Positions 9,313 through 17,264 of a DNA stretch of 64,000 bases are shown piece after piece. The notes under the pieces were generated by a model that searched no databases, was not told the DNA's origin, and saw only the letters and a program-made list of their open reading frames with translations. Each line of letters opens with the position of its first letter. Position 1 is the stretch's first letter. The stretch covers positions 1-64,000 of the forward strand of contig NC_013162.1 in the NCBI RefSeq assembly GCF_000023285.1. Reading direction: 5' to 3'. The stretch is from Capnocytophaga ochracea DSM 7271 (GTDB lineage: Bacteria; Bacteroidota; Bacteroidia; Flavobacteriales; Flavobacteriaceae). Made by a program: the position numbers and the translations under genes.

Positions 9313-10089
9313 CTATTTAATAGTAGCCGATAATTTGCGGAGTTTGATAGCCGTAAGGATTTTTTTGGTATACAACGGGAAGTCGGCACCGAGAAGCCAA
9401 CCAAAATATCCTGGTTCTTCGTCAAAAATATCTTCTACACGTTTACCTTTGTGTTTCCCAAAGGTAAAGATTTCTTCGCCTTTGTCATTATAGCCAATAA
9501 ACCCAGCAAAGTCGGCTATTTGTTTGCGATAAGTAAACTCGCTGAGCTTTTTGATGTTGTTCTCTAAGTTGTCATAACGGTCGAGCTGGGCTTTGAGGAT
9601 TTCATAAGTGGCATTGGTATCTGCCGAAGCCGTATGCGCATCAATAAGGTCTTTACCACAATAGAATTTATAGGCTGCTGAGAGGGTGCGCTGTTCCATT
9701 TTGTGAAAAATAGTTTGTACATCTACCGATACGCGGTTTCCCAAATCAAAATCTACTTCGGCACGCAACATTTCTTCGGCAAGTAAAGGAATATCAAAGC
9801 GGTCGGAATTGTAGCCAGCAAGGTCGGAATCTTTTATCATATTATGAATTTGCTTGGCAAGCTCTTTAAAAGTAGGCTCACCCGCAACGCGCTCATCGGT
9901 AATGCCGTGCACATCTGAGGCAGCTTTGGGGATAGGAATAGTAGGGTTTACCAACCACGTTTTGCTTTCCTTATTGCCATTGGGGTAGACTTTCAAGATA
10001 GATATTTCAACAATTCGGTCTTTGGTAATATCGATGCCCGTAGTTTCAAGGTCAAAAAAACAAATAGGTTTTGATAATTTTAGTTCCAC
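9313..10089 (-). CDS. DEDDh 3'-5' exonuclease (DnaQ-like)
   Basis: A 258-residue exonuclease of the DnaQ/RNase T superfamily. The metal ligands are visible as D13 and E15 in FFDLETTGID, D99 in SDRFDIPLL, and H152 and D157 in HTASADTNATYE, which defines the DEDDh subgroup. The C-terminal 60 residues hold a FGKHKGKRVEDIF segment (about 212-224), a small added domain often found behind such exonucleases in Bacteroidetes. It may proofread DNA synthesis as an epsilon-like subunit or trim RNA; sequence alone does not decide. Confidence 0.88.
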   Translation of the reverse strand: MELKLSKPICFFDLETTGIDITKDRIVEISILKVYPNGNKESKTWLVNPTIPIPKAASDVHGITDERVAGEPTFKELAKQIHNMIKDSDLAGYNSDRFDIPLLAEEMLRAEVDFDLGNRVSVDVQTIFHKMEQRTLSAAYKFYCGKDLIDAHTASADTNATYEILKAQLDRYDNLENNIKKLSEFTYRKQIADFAGFIGYNDKGEEIFTFGKHKGKRVEDIFDEEPGYFGWLLGADFPLYTKKILTAIKLRKLSATIK

Positions 10090-10140
10090 GATTTTAATGA
10101 ATAGTTAAAAGTTAAGAACAAATAATTTAAGATAAAAAAA

Positions 10141-10431
10141 TTATACTTCTTCTATTTCGGCTGAGAGTCCCGCATTAAGAAGCGCGGTGCAGAGCGGTTT
10201 AAGGAAGCTATAACTTCCTGATTTTACATCGCATTTTCCTTTGAAATGCACAATAATAGCGCATTGCTCGGCTTGTTCAAAGGTGTGATGACAAACCTTT
10301 ACTAAGGTATCGATAACGTGGTCGAAGGTATTGACATCATCATTGTATAAAATGAGATGACATTCGCCTTCTAAAAATTCCGTTATATCACCTTCGTCAA
10401 AAGTTTCTTCTTGATAATTATTTCGTAGCAT
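10141..10431 (-). CDS. clpS: ClpS, adaptor of the Clp protease
   Basis: A 96-residue protein with the ClpS fold signature: HLILYNDDVNTFDHVIDTL, then the AEQCAIIVHFKGKC helix and a closing beta-strand region. ClpS binds the N-domain of ClpA/ClpC and hands over N-degron substrates. The conserved acidic pocket region (NDDVNTF) is intact. It stands alone, with its own -7 element upstream. Confidence 0.95.
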   Translation of the reverse strand: MLRNNYQEETFDEGDITEFLEGECHLILYNDDVNTFDHVIDTLVKVCHHTFEQAEQCAIIVHFKGKCDVKSGSYSFLKPLCTALLNAGLSAEIEEV

Positions 10432-10451
10432 AAATTGTTTTTATGATGATA

Positions 10452-10459
10452 CAAAAGTA
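10452..10459 (-). promoter_or_regulatory. -7 element (TACTTTTG on the minus strand) for clpS
   Basis: CAAAAGTA on the plus strand reads TACTTTTG on the minus strand, about 21 nt before the clpS ATG. Confidence 0.6.
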
Positions 10460-10526
10460 TAGTAAATAAATGAATTGTGCAAATGCTTAACCGATATAAT
10501 GGGATTTTAGCAAAGGTTATAAGCAC

Positions 10527-10563
10527 AAAAACGCCAAAAGAAAGTGCCTTCTTTTGGCGTTTT
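10527..10563 (-). terminator. Hairpin terminator upstream of clpS / after the 155-residue gene region
   Basis: A 15-bp stem, AAAACGCCAAAAGAA with TTCTTTTGGCGTTTT (10528-10563), just 3' of the minus-strand gene ending at 10584. It has T-runs on both sides. Confidence 0.85.
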
Positions 10564-10583
10564 GTCCTTTTTTTACCATAGCA

Positions 10584-11051
10584 TTACTTATCGGTAAGTC
10601 CGTTTTTAGCTTTTTTCTTGCCGTAACGTTTTCCCATTTCGTCTACCAATGCTTTTACCGAAGCGTCTTTCTTAGCCGATGTTTTCAAATAGGTATATAC
10701 CTCATTGGCTGTTTGCATAGCATCGGAAGAAGCAGCATAAATGGTATCGTCGAGCTTTTCGAGCAAGGAAGCTACCAATACGCGGATATCCCACAATTGG
10801 TCTATTAAATGCACATCGTTTTCAAACTCAGCTTTGTTAAACGATTGCAATAAATATTGTGGAAAATGATTGGCGCCACGCAAAGCGAGGTTTACAAATT
10901 CCACACTTTTTTGTCCCATAGAGGCACCGCCTCTTTTTTGATCTGCTGGCAACGCTATTAAAAAGTTCAAGAGCTGTTGCACTTCTGAAAGTTTTGTTTT
11001 TACACTTTCTTTATCAGTTTCTGATAAGGTTGCATTTATCAAATTTCCCAT
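10584..11051 (-). CDS. Conserved hypothetical helical protein
   Basis: A 155-residue protein that I do not recognise. It is predicted to be mostly helical and soluble, with no signal peptide. It has a conserved-looking centre (RGGASMGQKSVEFVNLALRG, about 40-59) and a Lys-rich C-terminus (MGKRYGKKKAKNG). Codon use and base composition are like the housekeeping neighbours, unlike the AT-rich gene that follows. It ends next to a strong terminator and appears to be transcribed alone. Confidence 0.7.
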   Translation of the reverse strand: MGNLINATLSETDKESVKTKLSEVQQLLNFLIALPADQKRGGASMGQKSVEFVNLALRGANHFPQYLLQSFNKAEFENDVHLIDQLWDIRVLVASLLEKLDDTIYAASSDAMQTANEVYTYLKTSAKKDASVKALVDEMGKRYGKKKAKNGLTDK

Positions 11052-11209
11052 AGTAAAAATATTTAATGGGTTAATAACGCCACAAAGGAACGAATTTTTG
11101 TTTGGAAAGACAAATATTTTAACAAAAATTTAACAAAATCATAAACATGATAATTAGTTTGAATAAATTACATTATAATATCATACTTTAATAAATAACA
11201 TATTATTAA

Positions 11210-12190
11210 TTAAGAAAAAATATTCCTATTATTAGAACAATATTTTTCAACTTCTAATAGCCAATTTTCATACCAATACCAAGTTCCAGATACAGATGTC
11301 CCAAATCCTTTATTTGGATTTTTTGCATCTTTTTCTTTCCATAAAAGAGTATGCTCATACATCCTAAATCTCCTATAACCTTTTCCATTTATTATTGAAA
11401 CTATTTCTTTTGGCAAAAATTTTTTCCTTTCTCTCTCTTTAATAAGAATGAGTTCTTTATTCAATCCTTCTGCCTCTGGACTGTCTTTCTTAATAAACTC
11501 TATTACTTTATCAGCTTGTCCCTTATGATTTGCATTCTTTGGAACAAAAAGCACTCTATAAGAATATCTTATATCATTATAATCTTGATCTGAAAGTTTT
11601 TCATCATAAACATTTATATAAGTAGCAATATTTTTAGGTAAATCTGAAAAATTTCTCAGTTGATTCAAATGTTCTTCATTTATTGTAGAAAATTGCAAAG
11701 AAAATGATAAATGTTTATCAATTCCATATTGTTCTCCAAAAAGATTTTTAATATAATTATTATAATTCAAGCAACACGCTTGAAATCTTGCACTTAAATA
11801 TTCATCAATTCTTGTTGTCATTTGATGTTCTATCTCGTGACGTAAACCTATTAAAAATTTTAAATTATGTTTTGTATTCTCATCAATAGGACAACTATCA
11901 TCATCTAAACATCTTTCTAATTCCCAACGTTTAAATGCTTTATATTTGGTTTTATCATATTTTTTTCTTTGATTTTTTAAAGTATAATATCTATAATCAA
12001 CATTCATTTTCTTATAATATGCATGTAGTAAATACATCCAAGATATATTAGATAAAACTATAAAACTTTCTGATTTAAACATCATATTAGGATTATTAAA
12101 AATCTGTACTGCCGAAAGCATTGCTTCTCTTGATTTTATCAATAATTCATCTTTTAATGATTTCATTTTTCTTTTTCTTATTTTTTCCAT
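11210..12190 (-). CDS. DUF3644-family protein with HEPN-type RxxxxH motif
   Basis: A 326-residue protein resembling the DUF3644 family. It begins with a helical region (LLIKSREAMLSAVQIFNNPN) typical of that family. R117-x4-H122 in GLRHEIEHQM fits the RX4-6H catalytic motif of HEPN ribonucleases. The C-terminal part has basic and aromatic segments (GKGYRRFRMYEHTLLWKEKD). The gene is clearly more AT-rich than its neighbours, and sits between gene-poor, repeat-bearing flanks, which suggests horizontal transfer. HEPN proteins are common RNases in toxin and phage-defence systems; a defence role here is inference. An alternative start is the ATG at residue 9. Confidence 0.72.
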   Translation of the reverse strand: MEKIRKRKMKSLKDELLIKSREAMLSAVQIFNNPNMMFKSESFIVLSNISWMYLLHAYYKKMNVDYRYYTLKNQRKKYDKTKYKAFKRWELERCLDDDSCPIDENTKHNLKFLIGLRHEIEHQMTTRIDEYLSARFQACCLNYNNYIKNLFGEQYGIDKHLSFSLQFSTINEEHLNQLRNFSDLPKNIATYINVYDEKLSDQDYNDIRYSYRVLFVPKNANHKGQADKVIEFIKKDSPEAEGLNKELILIKERERKKFLPKEIVSIINGKGYRRFRMYEHTLLWKEKDAKNPNKGFGTSVSGTWYWYENWLLEVEKYCSNNRNIFS

Positions 12191-12278
12191 AGTATTTAAA
12201 TATATTATAAGTTACTAAATTATACCATTAATCATATAAAGAATTTTAATCTATTCAAAATAAACAAATCAAACATTT

Positions 12279-12304
12279 CGAAGAAAAAAAATTTTTTTTC
12301 TTCG
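12279..12304. repeat. Perfect 26-bp palindrome
   Basis: CGAAG plus eight A, followed directly by eight T plus CTTCG: both 13-nt arms are fully complementary with no loop. It lies about 90 bp upstream of the DUF3644 gene start. It could be a terminator-like structure for a transcript from the array side, or an operator. Confidence 0.8.
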
Positions 12305-12372
12305 TTTATAAACATCATCTACTTTAATTTCAAACTTTGGCAAAGTTTGAGATTTTGGAAAAGTTGATTGCT

Positions 12373-12615
12373 AAAATATTGCCTATGCAATCTAATTTTT
12401 TTGATTTCTTAATCTAAAACATTGTCTCTTTAATCAAAAATATTGTTTCCTTAATCGACCTTTCTAGCTTCTGTAAGCAATATAGATTGCTTCTGCAATC
12501 TAAAATATTGTCAACAAAAGCAAAAATATTGCTTCCATAATCTAAAATATTGATTATGGAAGCATTCAGTTTGATTATGGAAGCTATCGGGATAGCAACA
12601 GAAGCTAAAATATTG
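12373..12615. repeat. 21-bp-phased array of AAAATATTG words
   Basis: AAAATATTG or a close variant ends at 12381, 12424 (AAAACATTG), 12445, 12510, 12531, 12552 and 12615. The intervals are 43, 21, 65, 21, 21 and 63 nt, close to multiples of 21. Between them lie short inverted words such as AGATTGC-TTCT-GCAATCT (12484-12501) and GCTTCCATAATC / GATTATGGAAGC. Unit sequences between the words vary. No gene is visible in 12191-12653. Confidence 0.8.
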
Positions 12616-12653
12616 CTTCTGTAAGCTATTTTTTAGCATAAAAAAGCATTTTT

Positions 12654-13304
12654 TTACACAATTCTATCAATTACATTGGTATTGGAGAGTATTACCAAAA
12701 GGTCGTCTTTGCTAAGTTTAGCATTTGGGTCGGGTGTTACGTTCATTTTGCCATCAGAATGCTTTATTGCCAAAATATTTATCTCATACTTGTGTCGCAA
12801 ATTGAGTTCCATCAACGATTTTCCTATATAACTCTTGGGTACTTTTACTTCATAGATAAAATAATCTTCAGCAAACTTAAAATATTCTATAATGGTAGGT
12901 CGCAAAACGGAATAGGCTACTTTTTCGCCCATTAATTCCTCTGGAAATACTACTTGTGTAGCACCTATTTTGTATAAAACCTTTTCTTGTGTGTGGTTTA
13001 CGGCTTTGCAAATGATGTTTTTTAATCCCAATTCCTTTAACTGCAAAGTAATAAGGATACTCGCCTGAATATTATCGCCTACGCTCACAAAAGCAGTGTC
13101 GAAATCGTCTTTCACTACATTTTTGAGGGCAATTTCATCGGTAGCGTCCAAAATCACAGCTTCATCGATGATATTTTCACTGAGAGCTTGCTTAATAACA
13201 CTCTCACGCGAATCTATTGCTAGCACAGTGGCTTTGTTCTTATAGAGTGTTTTGGCTACCGATTTGCCAAACTCTCCTAATCCTATGACTAAAAAATTCT
13301 TCAT
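12654..13304 (-). CDS. ktrA: KtrA/TrkA-type K+ uptake regulatory subunit
   Basis: A 216-residue cytoplasmic RCK protein that gates the K+ channel-like transporter encoded directly upstream. The N-terminal Rossmann half has the nucleotide-binding GLGEFG (8-13) and an acidic residue ending strand 2 (AIDSR). The C-terminal RCK_C domain starts near residue 135 (YEVKVPKSYIGKSLMELNLR). Only one RCK pair is present, as in KtrA and unlike the duplicated E. coli TrkA. The 3-bp gap after ktrB indicates cotranscription. Confidence 0.92.
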   Translation of the reverse strand: MKNFLVIGLGEFGKSVAKTLYKNKATVLAIDSRESVIKQALSENIIDEAVILDATDEIALKNVVKDDFDTAFVSVGDNIQASILITLQLKELGLKNIICKAVNHTQEKVLYKIGATQVVFPEELMGEKVAYSVLRPTIIEYFKFAEDYFIYEVKVPKSYIGKSLMELNLRHKYEINILAIKHSDGKMNVTPDPNAKLSKDDLLVILSNTNVIDRIV

Positions 13305-13307
13305 AAT

Positions 13308-14645
13308 CTATCCTATTAAAATATTTTCTTTTGGGTATTTGTAATTTCCTTCGGCACGTGGTCTCGACAAGGCGAGCGCAATGGTAAGCGGTCCTACCCT
13401 GCCTAAAAACATTGTAAATATCAAAATAAATTTTGAACTGTTGCCTAATTGTGAGGTAATTCCGGTAGAAAGTCCGCAAGTGCTGAATGCCGAAATGAGT
13501 TCGAAAGCTATTTTTGTAAATTCTAAATCGGGTTCTAAGACTGTGAGTATTACAATCATTGTAATCACATACATCATCGCAATAAACACGAGTGCAGATG
13601 CTTTATTAAAGAGTTTCCAAGAGATGCGTCTCTTTGAAAATTCGATATAGTTCTTATTGAGTAATGCTGTTTTAATACCCAGAAATAAGATGCCAATAGT
13701 AGTAGTTTTCACGCCAGAACCTGTTGAGTTTGGCGATGCCCCTATAAACATAAACGTTACGCAAAAAAGAATGGTGGCACTGCTTAAATGCTCCAACGGA
13801 ATCGTATCGAAACCTGCTGTACGCAAACTTACAGAGTGAAAAAAGCTAATAAGCATCTGTCCAAAGAAACTTTTCCCGTAAAGTGTGTGATAATTTTTAT
13901 ATTCTAAGATAAAAAACAAGAACGTACCCGCAACGAGCAAGATTATTGTCATCAAAATTGAAAATTGTGAGTTAATATCGAGTCTTCGTCTCTTTTTTCG
14001 CAAGTATTCATAGGATTGAATAATAGTTGTAAAGCCTAAACCACCAAAAATAACCAAAAAAGCGATAATAATATTCACAAAAACATTGTAAGTATAACCT
14101 TCGAAGCTATGAGGAAACAAAGAAACACCCGCATTACAAAAAGCTGATACCGAGTGAAACACCGAGAAAAATAACGCTTTCCCAAAAGGGAATTCTTGAA
14201 TGAAAGAAATAAACAAACACAACGCTCCTGTAGCTTCAAAAAGCAAAGTAATATACACCACACGCTTTGCTACGGCATAAATATCGTAACTTTTGTTGTG
14301 ATTAAGCCCTTCGGCTACTATTTTTTTAGTATAAAAACCGATGCGTTTAGCAATAAGCAATACTAAAACAGAGGAAATAGTAAGCACTCCCAATCCGCCA
14401 AACTGAATAAGCACCAATAAAATGAGTTTCCCGTAAATAGTAAAGGTCGCTCCTATATCTATCACCGAAAGACCCGTAACGGTAACCGCCGAAGTAGCTG
14501 TAAAAAGCGCTTCGAGGAAAGAAATATCTTTCTGAGGCGTATGTGCAAAAGGCATCATCAAAAGCAAAGCACCTACGACTATTAAGCCTATAAACGAAAG
14601 CATTATGAGGTTATATGGTGATATTTTTTTTAACATTAGGTTCAA
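13308..14645 (-). CDS. ktrB: KtrB/TrkH-type K+ transporter, membrane subunit
   Basis: A 445-residue integral membrane protein of the Trk/Ktr/HKT family. Four pore loops with the selectivity-filter glycine are readable: VTVTGLSVID, FCNAGVSLF, SLRTAGFDT and STCGLSTG. Each is flanked by two transmembrane helices. Together with KtrA it would import K+, probably coupled to Na+. The stop-start spacing to ktrA is 3 bp, and the adjacent mscS gene ends 3 bp upstream, so uptake and emergency release of ions are encoded together. Confidence 0.93.
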   Translation of the reverse strand: MNLMLKKISPYNLIMLSFIGLIVVGALLLMMPFAHTPQKDISFLEALFTATSAVTVTGLSVIDIGATFTIYGKLILLVLIQFGGLGVLTISSVLVLLIAKRIGFYTKKIVAEGLNHNKSYDIYAVAKRVVYITLLFEATGALCLFISFIQEFPFGKALFFSVFHSVSAFCNAGVSLFPHSFEGYTYNVFVNIIIAFLVIFGGLGFTTIIQSYEYLRKKRRRLDINSQFSILMTIILLVAGTFLFFILEYKNYHTLYGKSFFGQMLISFFHSVSLRTAGFDTIPLEHLSSATILFCVTFMFIGASPNSTGSGVKTTTIGILFLGIKTALLNKNYIEFSKRRISWKLFNKASALVFIAMMYVITMIVILTVLEPDLEFTKIAFELISAFSTCGLSTGITSQLGNSSKFILIFTMFLGRVGPLTIALALSRPRAEGNYKYPKENILIG

Positions 14646-14648
14646 TTT

Positions 14649-15518
14649 TTATTGTTTATCCATCTGAATGGTACGAATAGGGAAAGGTATATTTATATTA
14701 TGTGCATCAAAACACTTCTTGATAGCCATTATAGCTTCTGATTTATACAAAAAAGACTCAGAAAGTTTCTTGGAAGGAATAGTAAAATACACAATAAAAT
14801 TAATAGAACTATCGGCGAACTCAGTATAATAAAAAGAAATGGTAGTATCAAGCTCTTTTTGTTTCATCATCTGCCGAATGGTAGTTTCAGTAAGCATTTT
14901 CACCTGCTCCAAATCCGATTCATAACCTACACCACAAGTAACTAATACATTGGCAGTATCACTTTCAGAATAATTTTTCATAGGATTATCAACTATAAGC
15001 TTATTGGGTATCGACACATAGTTCCCGTCAGCCATTTTAAGCTTGATAGTACGCAAATTTATATCTTCAATAGTACCTGTATAGCCCATAGTTTCAATTT
15101 GATGTCCTATACGAATGCTCTTACTAAAAGATAAGGTAATGCCTGAAAAAGTATTGCTAAGCGTGCCCTGTAATGCCAAACCGATAGCTAAACCTGCTAC
15201 TCCTGCCCCTGCCAAAATGGTTTTAAACATATTTTCGAGGTCTAAAATATTTAGCGAAAACATAAAGAAGGTAATAACTACCAACACAGAAATAATATTG
15301 CCAAGCATTATGCGTGAAGAAGGTTTTACACCACGCTTTTCTAAGATACGAATGGCTATTTTTTTGATAAGTCTAGAAAGATAAAAACCTAAAATAAAGA
15401 CTAATAAGGCTATAACGATATTAGGTGTTTTATCGATGAAGAGTTGAATCCATAGATGTATTTTTTTAGTGAATACTTCTATAATATTAATGTAATCATT
15501 TACTATTCCGTTTTCCAT
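14649..15518 (-). CDS. MscS-family mechanosensitive channel
   Basis: About 289 residues. Three N-terminal hydrophobic segments are followed by the pore-lining TM3 (LAGAGVAGLAIGLALQGTLS), whose Gly/Ala pattern is diagnostic of MscS, then a beta domain (IRIGHQIETMGYTGTIEDIN) and the C-terminal cage domain. It opens under membrane tension to release solutes during osmotic downshock. A longer frame to 15551 would start at TTG inside the promoter -7 element itself, so I choose the ATG at 15518. Confidence 0.9.
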   Translation of the reverse strand: MENGIVNDYINIIEVFTKKIHLWIQLFIDKTPNIVIALLVFILGFYLSRLIKKIAIRILEKRGVKPSSRIMLGNIISVLVVITFFMFSLNILDLENMFKTILAGAGVAGLAIGLALQGTLSNTFSGITLSFSKSIRIGHQIETMGYTGTIEDINLRTIKLKMADGNYVSIPNKLIVDNPMKNYSESDTANVLVTCGVGYESDLEQVKMLTETTIRQMMKQKELDTTISFYYTEFADSSINFIVYFTIPSKKLSESFLYKSEAIMAIKKCFDAHNINIPFPIRTIQMDKQ

Positions 15519-15548
15519 TGAGTCTAATAAGTTTGTTTTACCAAATGG

Positions 15549-15556
15549 CAAAAGTA
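15549..15556 (-). promoter_or_regulatory. -7 element (TACTTTTG) for the mscS-ktrB-ktrA operon
   Basis: CAAAAGTA on + gives TACTTTTG on -, about 31 nt ahead of the chosen mscS ATG. It overlaps the alternative TTG start, which argues against that start. Confidence 0.6.
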
Positions 15557-15600
15557 CAAAATATATTGTTGATAGGCACTTTTTTGCTATTTATTACATA

Positions 15601-15638
15601 AATGAGGCTGTCTAATCTTTTCAGACAGCCTCATTTTT
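15601..15638 (-). terminator. Hairpin between guaB and mscS
   Basis: AATGAGGCTGTCT pairs with AGACAGCCTCATT (15623-15635). It would end the guaB transcript; the T-run on the minus strand is short, so strength is uncertain. Confidence 0.75.
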
Positions 15639-15656
15639 GGAAGTTTTATTCATTTA

Positions 15657-17126
15657 TTAACGTGAATAATTAGGAGCTTCTTTGGTGATGGTAATATTAT
15701 GGGGGTGGCTTTCGGTAATTCCGCTTGTAGTGATGCGCACAAAGCGACTCACGGCTTGCAACGTTTCGATATCCTTGGCACCACAGTATCCCATACCTGC
15801 GCGCAAGCCTCCGATGAACTGATGCATACTTTCTTGTAGTTCGCCTTTGTATGCCACGCGCCCTACAATGCCTTCGGGCACAAGTTTTTTGATATCGTCT
15901 TCTACATCTTGGAAATAACGGTCTTTACTACCTTGGTTCATCGCTTCTACCGAACCCATACCGCGATAAGATTTGTATTTTCTGCCTTCGAAAATGATAG
16001 TTTCCCCCGGTGATTCCTTAGTGCCGGCAAGCAGAGAGCCAAGCATCACACTATTGGCACCTGCGGCGATGGCTTTTACGATATCGCCGGTGTAGCGAAT
16101 GCCTCCGTCGGCAATCACAGGGATTCCTTTACCTTTAAGAGCGTTTGCAACGCTCATCACCGCTGATAATTGAGGATAACCCACGCCTGCTACCACTCTG
16201 GTAGTACATATAGAGCCTGGACCTATGCCTACTTTCACTGCATCAGCGCCATTTTCAGCCAAATAAAGAGCAGCCTCGGCAGTGGCAATGTTTCCTACCA
16301 CTACTTCTAAGTCGGTAAACTTGCTTTTTACGGCTTTAAGAGCATTCACTACGCCTTTTGTATGTCCGTGAGCTGTATCGATAACTACAGCATCAACTCC
16401 TGCTTGTACAAGAGCTTCGGCACGGTCTACTACATCGGTAGTAACCCCTAAGGCTGCTGCTACGCGCAAGCGCCCTAAGTTATCTTTGTTAGAAATAGAT
16501 TTTTCTTGCAAATTGGCAATGTCTCGAAAGGTAATAAGACCTACTAATTTGTAGTTTTTATCTACTACGGGGAGTTTTTCTACCTTACTGCGTTGTAAAA
16601 TACCCTCAGCTTCCTTCATAGAAGTGCCTTCGTTGGCAATCACGAGGTTTTTAGAGGTCATTACTTCGGTTATTGGGCGATTATTATCGTGTTCAAAGCG
16701 CAAATCGCGGTTAGTTACAATGCCTTTTAAGATTCCGTTAGCATCAACAATGGGGATACCGCCAATATTGTTTTCTTTCATACAACGTTTTGCATCACTC
16801 ACCTTGCTGTTTAAGGGAAGCGTAACAGGGTCGATAATCATACCGCTTTCGGCACGTTTTACTTTGCGTATTTGTTTGGCTTGCTCCTCAATAGTCATAT
16901 TTTTATGGAGCACTCCTATGCCTCCTTCGCGTGCCATAGCTATAGCCATAGCAGCTTCGGTTACAGTGTCCATAGCCGCTGAGATAATGGGTACATTCAG
17001 GGTGATGTTACGGGTAAAACGTGAGGTTATCGACACTTCGCGAGGTAATACCTCAGAATAATTGGGGATAAGAAGGACATCATCATAGGTAAATCCTTCG
17101 TTAATAATTTTATCTTGGAAATTCAT
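15657..17126 (-). CDS. guaB: Inosine-5'-monophosphate dehydrogenase
   Basis: A 489-residue IMPDH that oxidises IMP to XMP with NAD+, the committed step to GMP. The TIM barrel (residues 1-90 and about 210-489) is split by a pair of CBS domains (about 95-205). The catalytic Cys is residue 307 in GPGSICTTRVV, and the flap motif MNQGSKDRYFQ is present. The length is typical of bacterial enzymes. It is flanked by its own promoter and terminator, and is not linked to guaA here. Confidence 0.96.
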   Translation of the reverse strand: MNFQDKIINEGFTYDDVLLIPNYSEVLPREVSITSRFTRNITLNVPIISAAMDTVTEAAMAIAMAREGGIGVLHKNMTIEEQAKQIRKVKRAESGMIIDPVTLPLNSKVSDAKRCMKENNIGGIPIVDANGILKGIVTNRDLRFEHDNNRPITEVMTSKNLVIANEGTSMKEAEGILQRSKVEKLPVVDKNYKLVGLITFRDIANLQEKSISNKDNLGRLRVAAALGVTTDVVDRAEALVQAGVDAVVIDTAHGHTKGVVNALKAVKSKFTDLEVVVGNIATAEAALYLAENGADAVKVGIGPGSICTTRVVAGVGYPQLSAVMSVANALKGKGIPVIADGGIRYTGDIVKAIAAGANSVMLGSLLAGTKESPGETIIFEGRKYKSYRGMGSVEAMNQGSKDRYFQDVEDDIKKLVPEGIVGRVAYKGELQESMHQFIGGLRAGMGYCGAKDIETLQAVSRFVRITTSGITESHPHNITITKEAPNYSR

Positions 17127-17152
17127 TTTAAAAAAGAGAATTTAGTTGCGTG

Positions 17153-17160
17153 CAAATGTA
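17153..17160 (-). promoter_or_regulatory. -7 element (TACATTTG) for guaB
   Basis: CAAATGTA on + reads TACATTTG on -, 27 nt before the guaB ATG. A TTG lies 21 nt further upstream on the minus strand. Confidence 0.65.
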
Positions 17161-17210
17161 CTTCTTTTTTTATATACGAAGCAAATTTTTCAAGTATTTT
17201 AAATCAAACA

Positions 17211-17243
17211 AATAGAGACGATACTCTTTATATCGTCTCTATT
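17211..17243 (-). terminator. Terminator after the sialidase gene
   Basis: A 13-bp perfect stem, AATAGAGACGATA (17211-17223) with TATCGTCTCTATT (17231-17243), positioned just 3' of the sialidase stop. Confidence 0.8.
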
Positions 17244-17264
17244 AAGGTTACAAATTCTTTTGCT

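Noticed and set aside
12373-12615. Possible CRISPR array
   Set aside because: The repeated words are only about 9 nt, spacers are partly similar to each other, and no cas genes are present.
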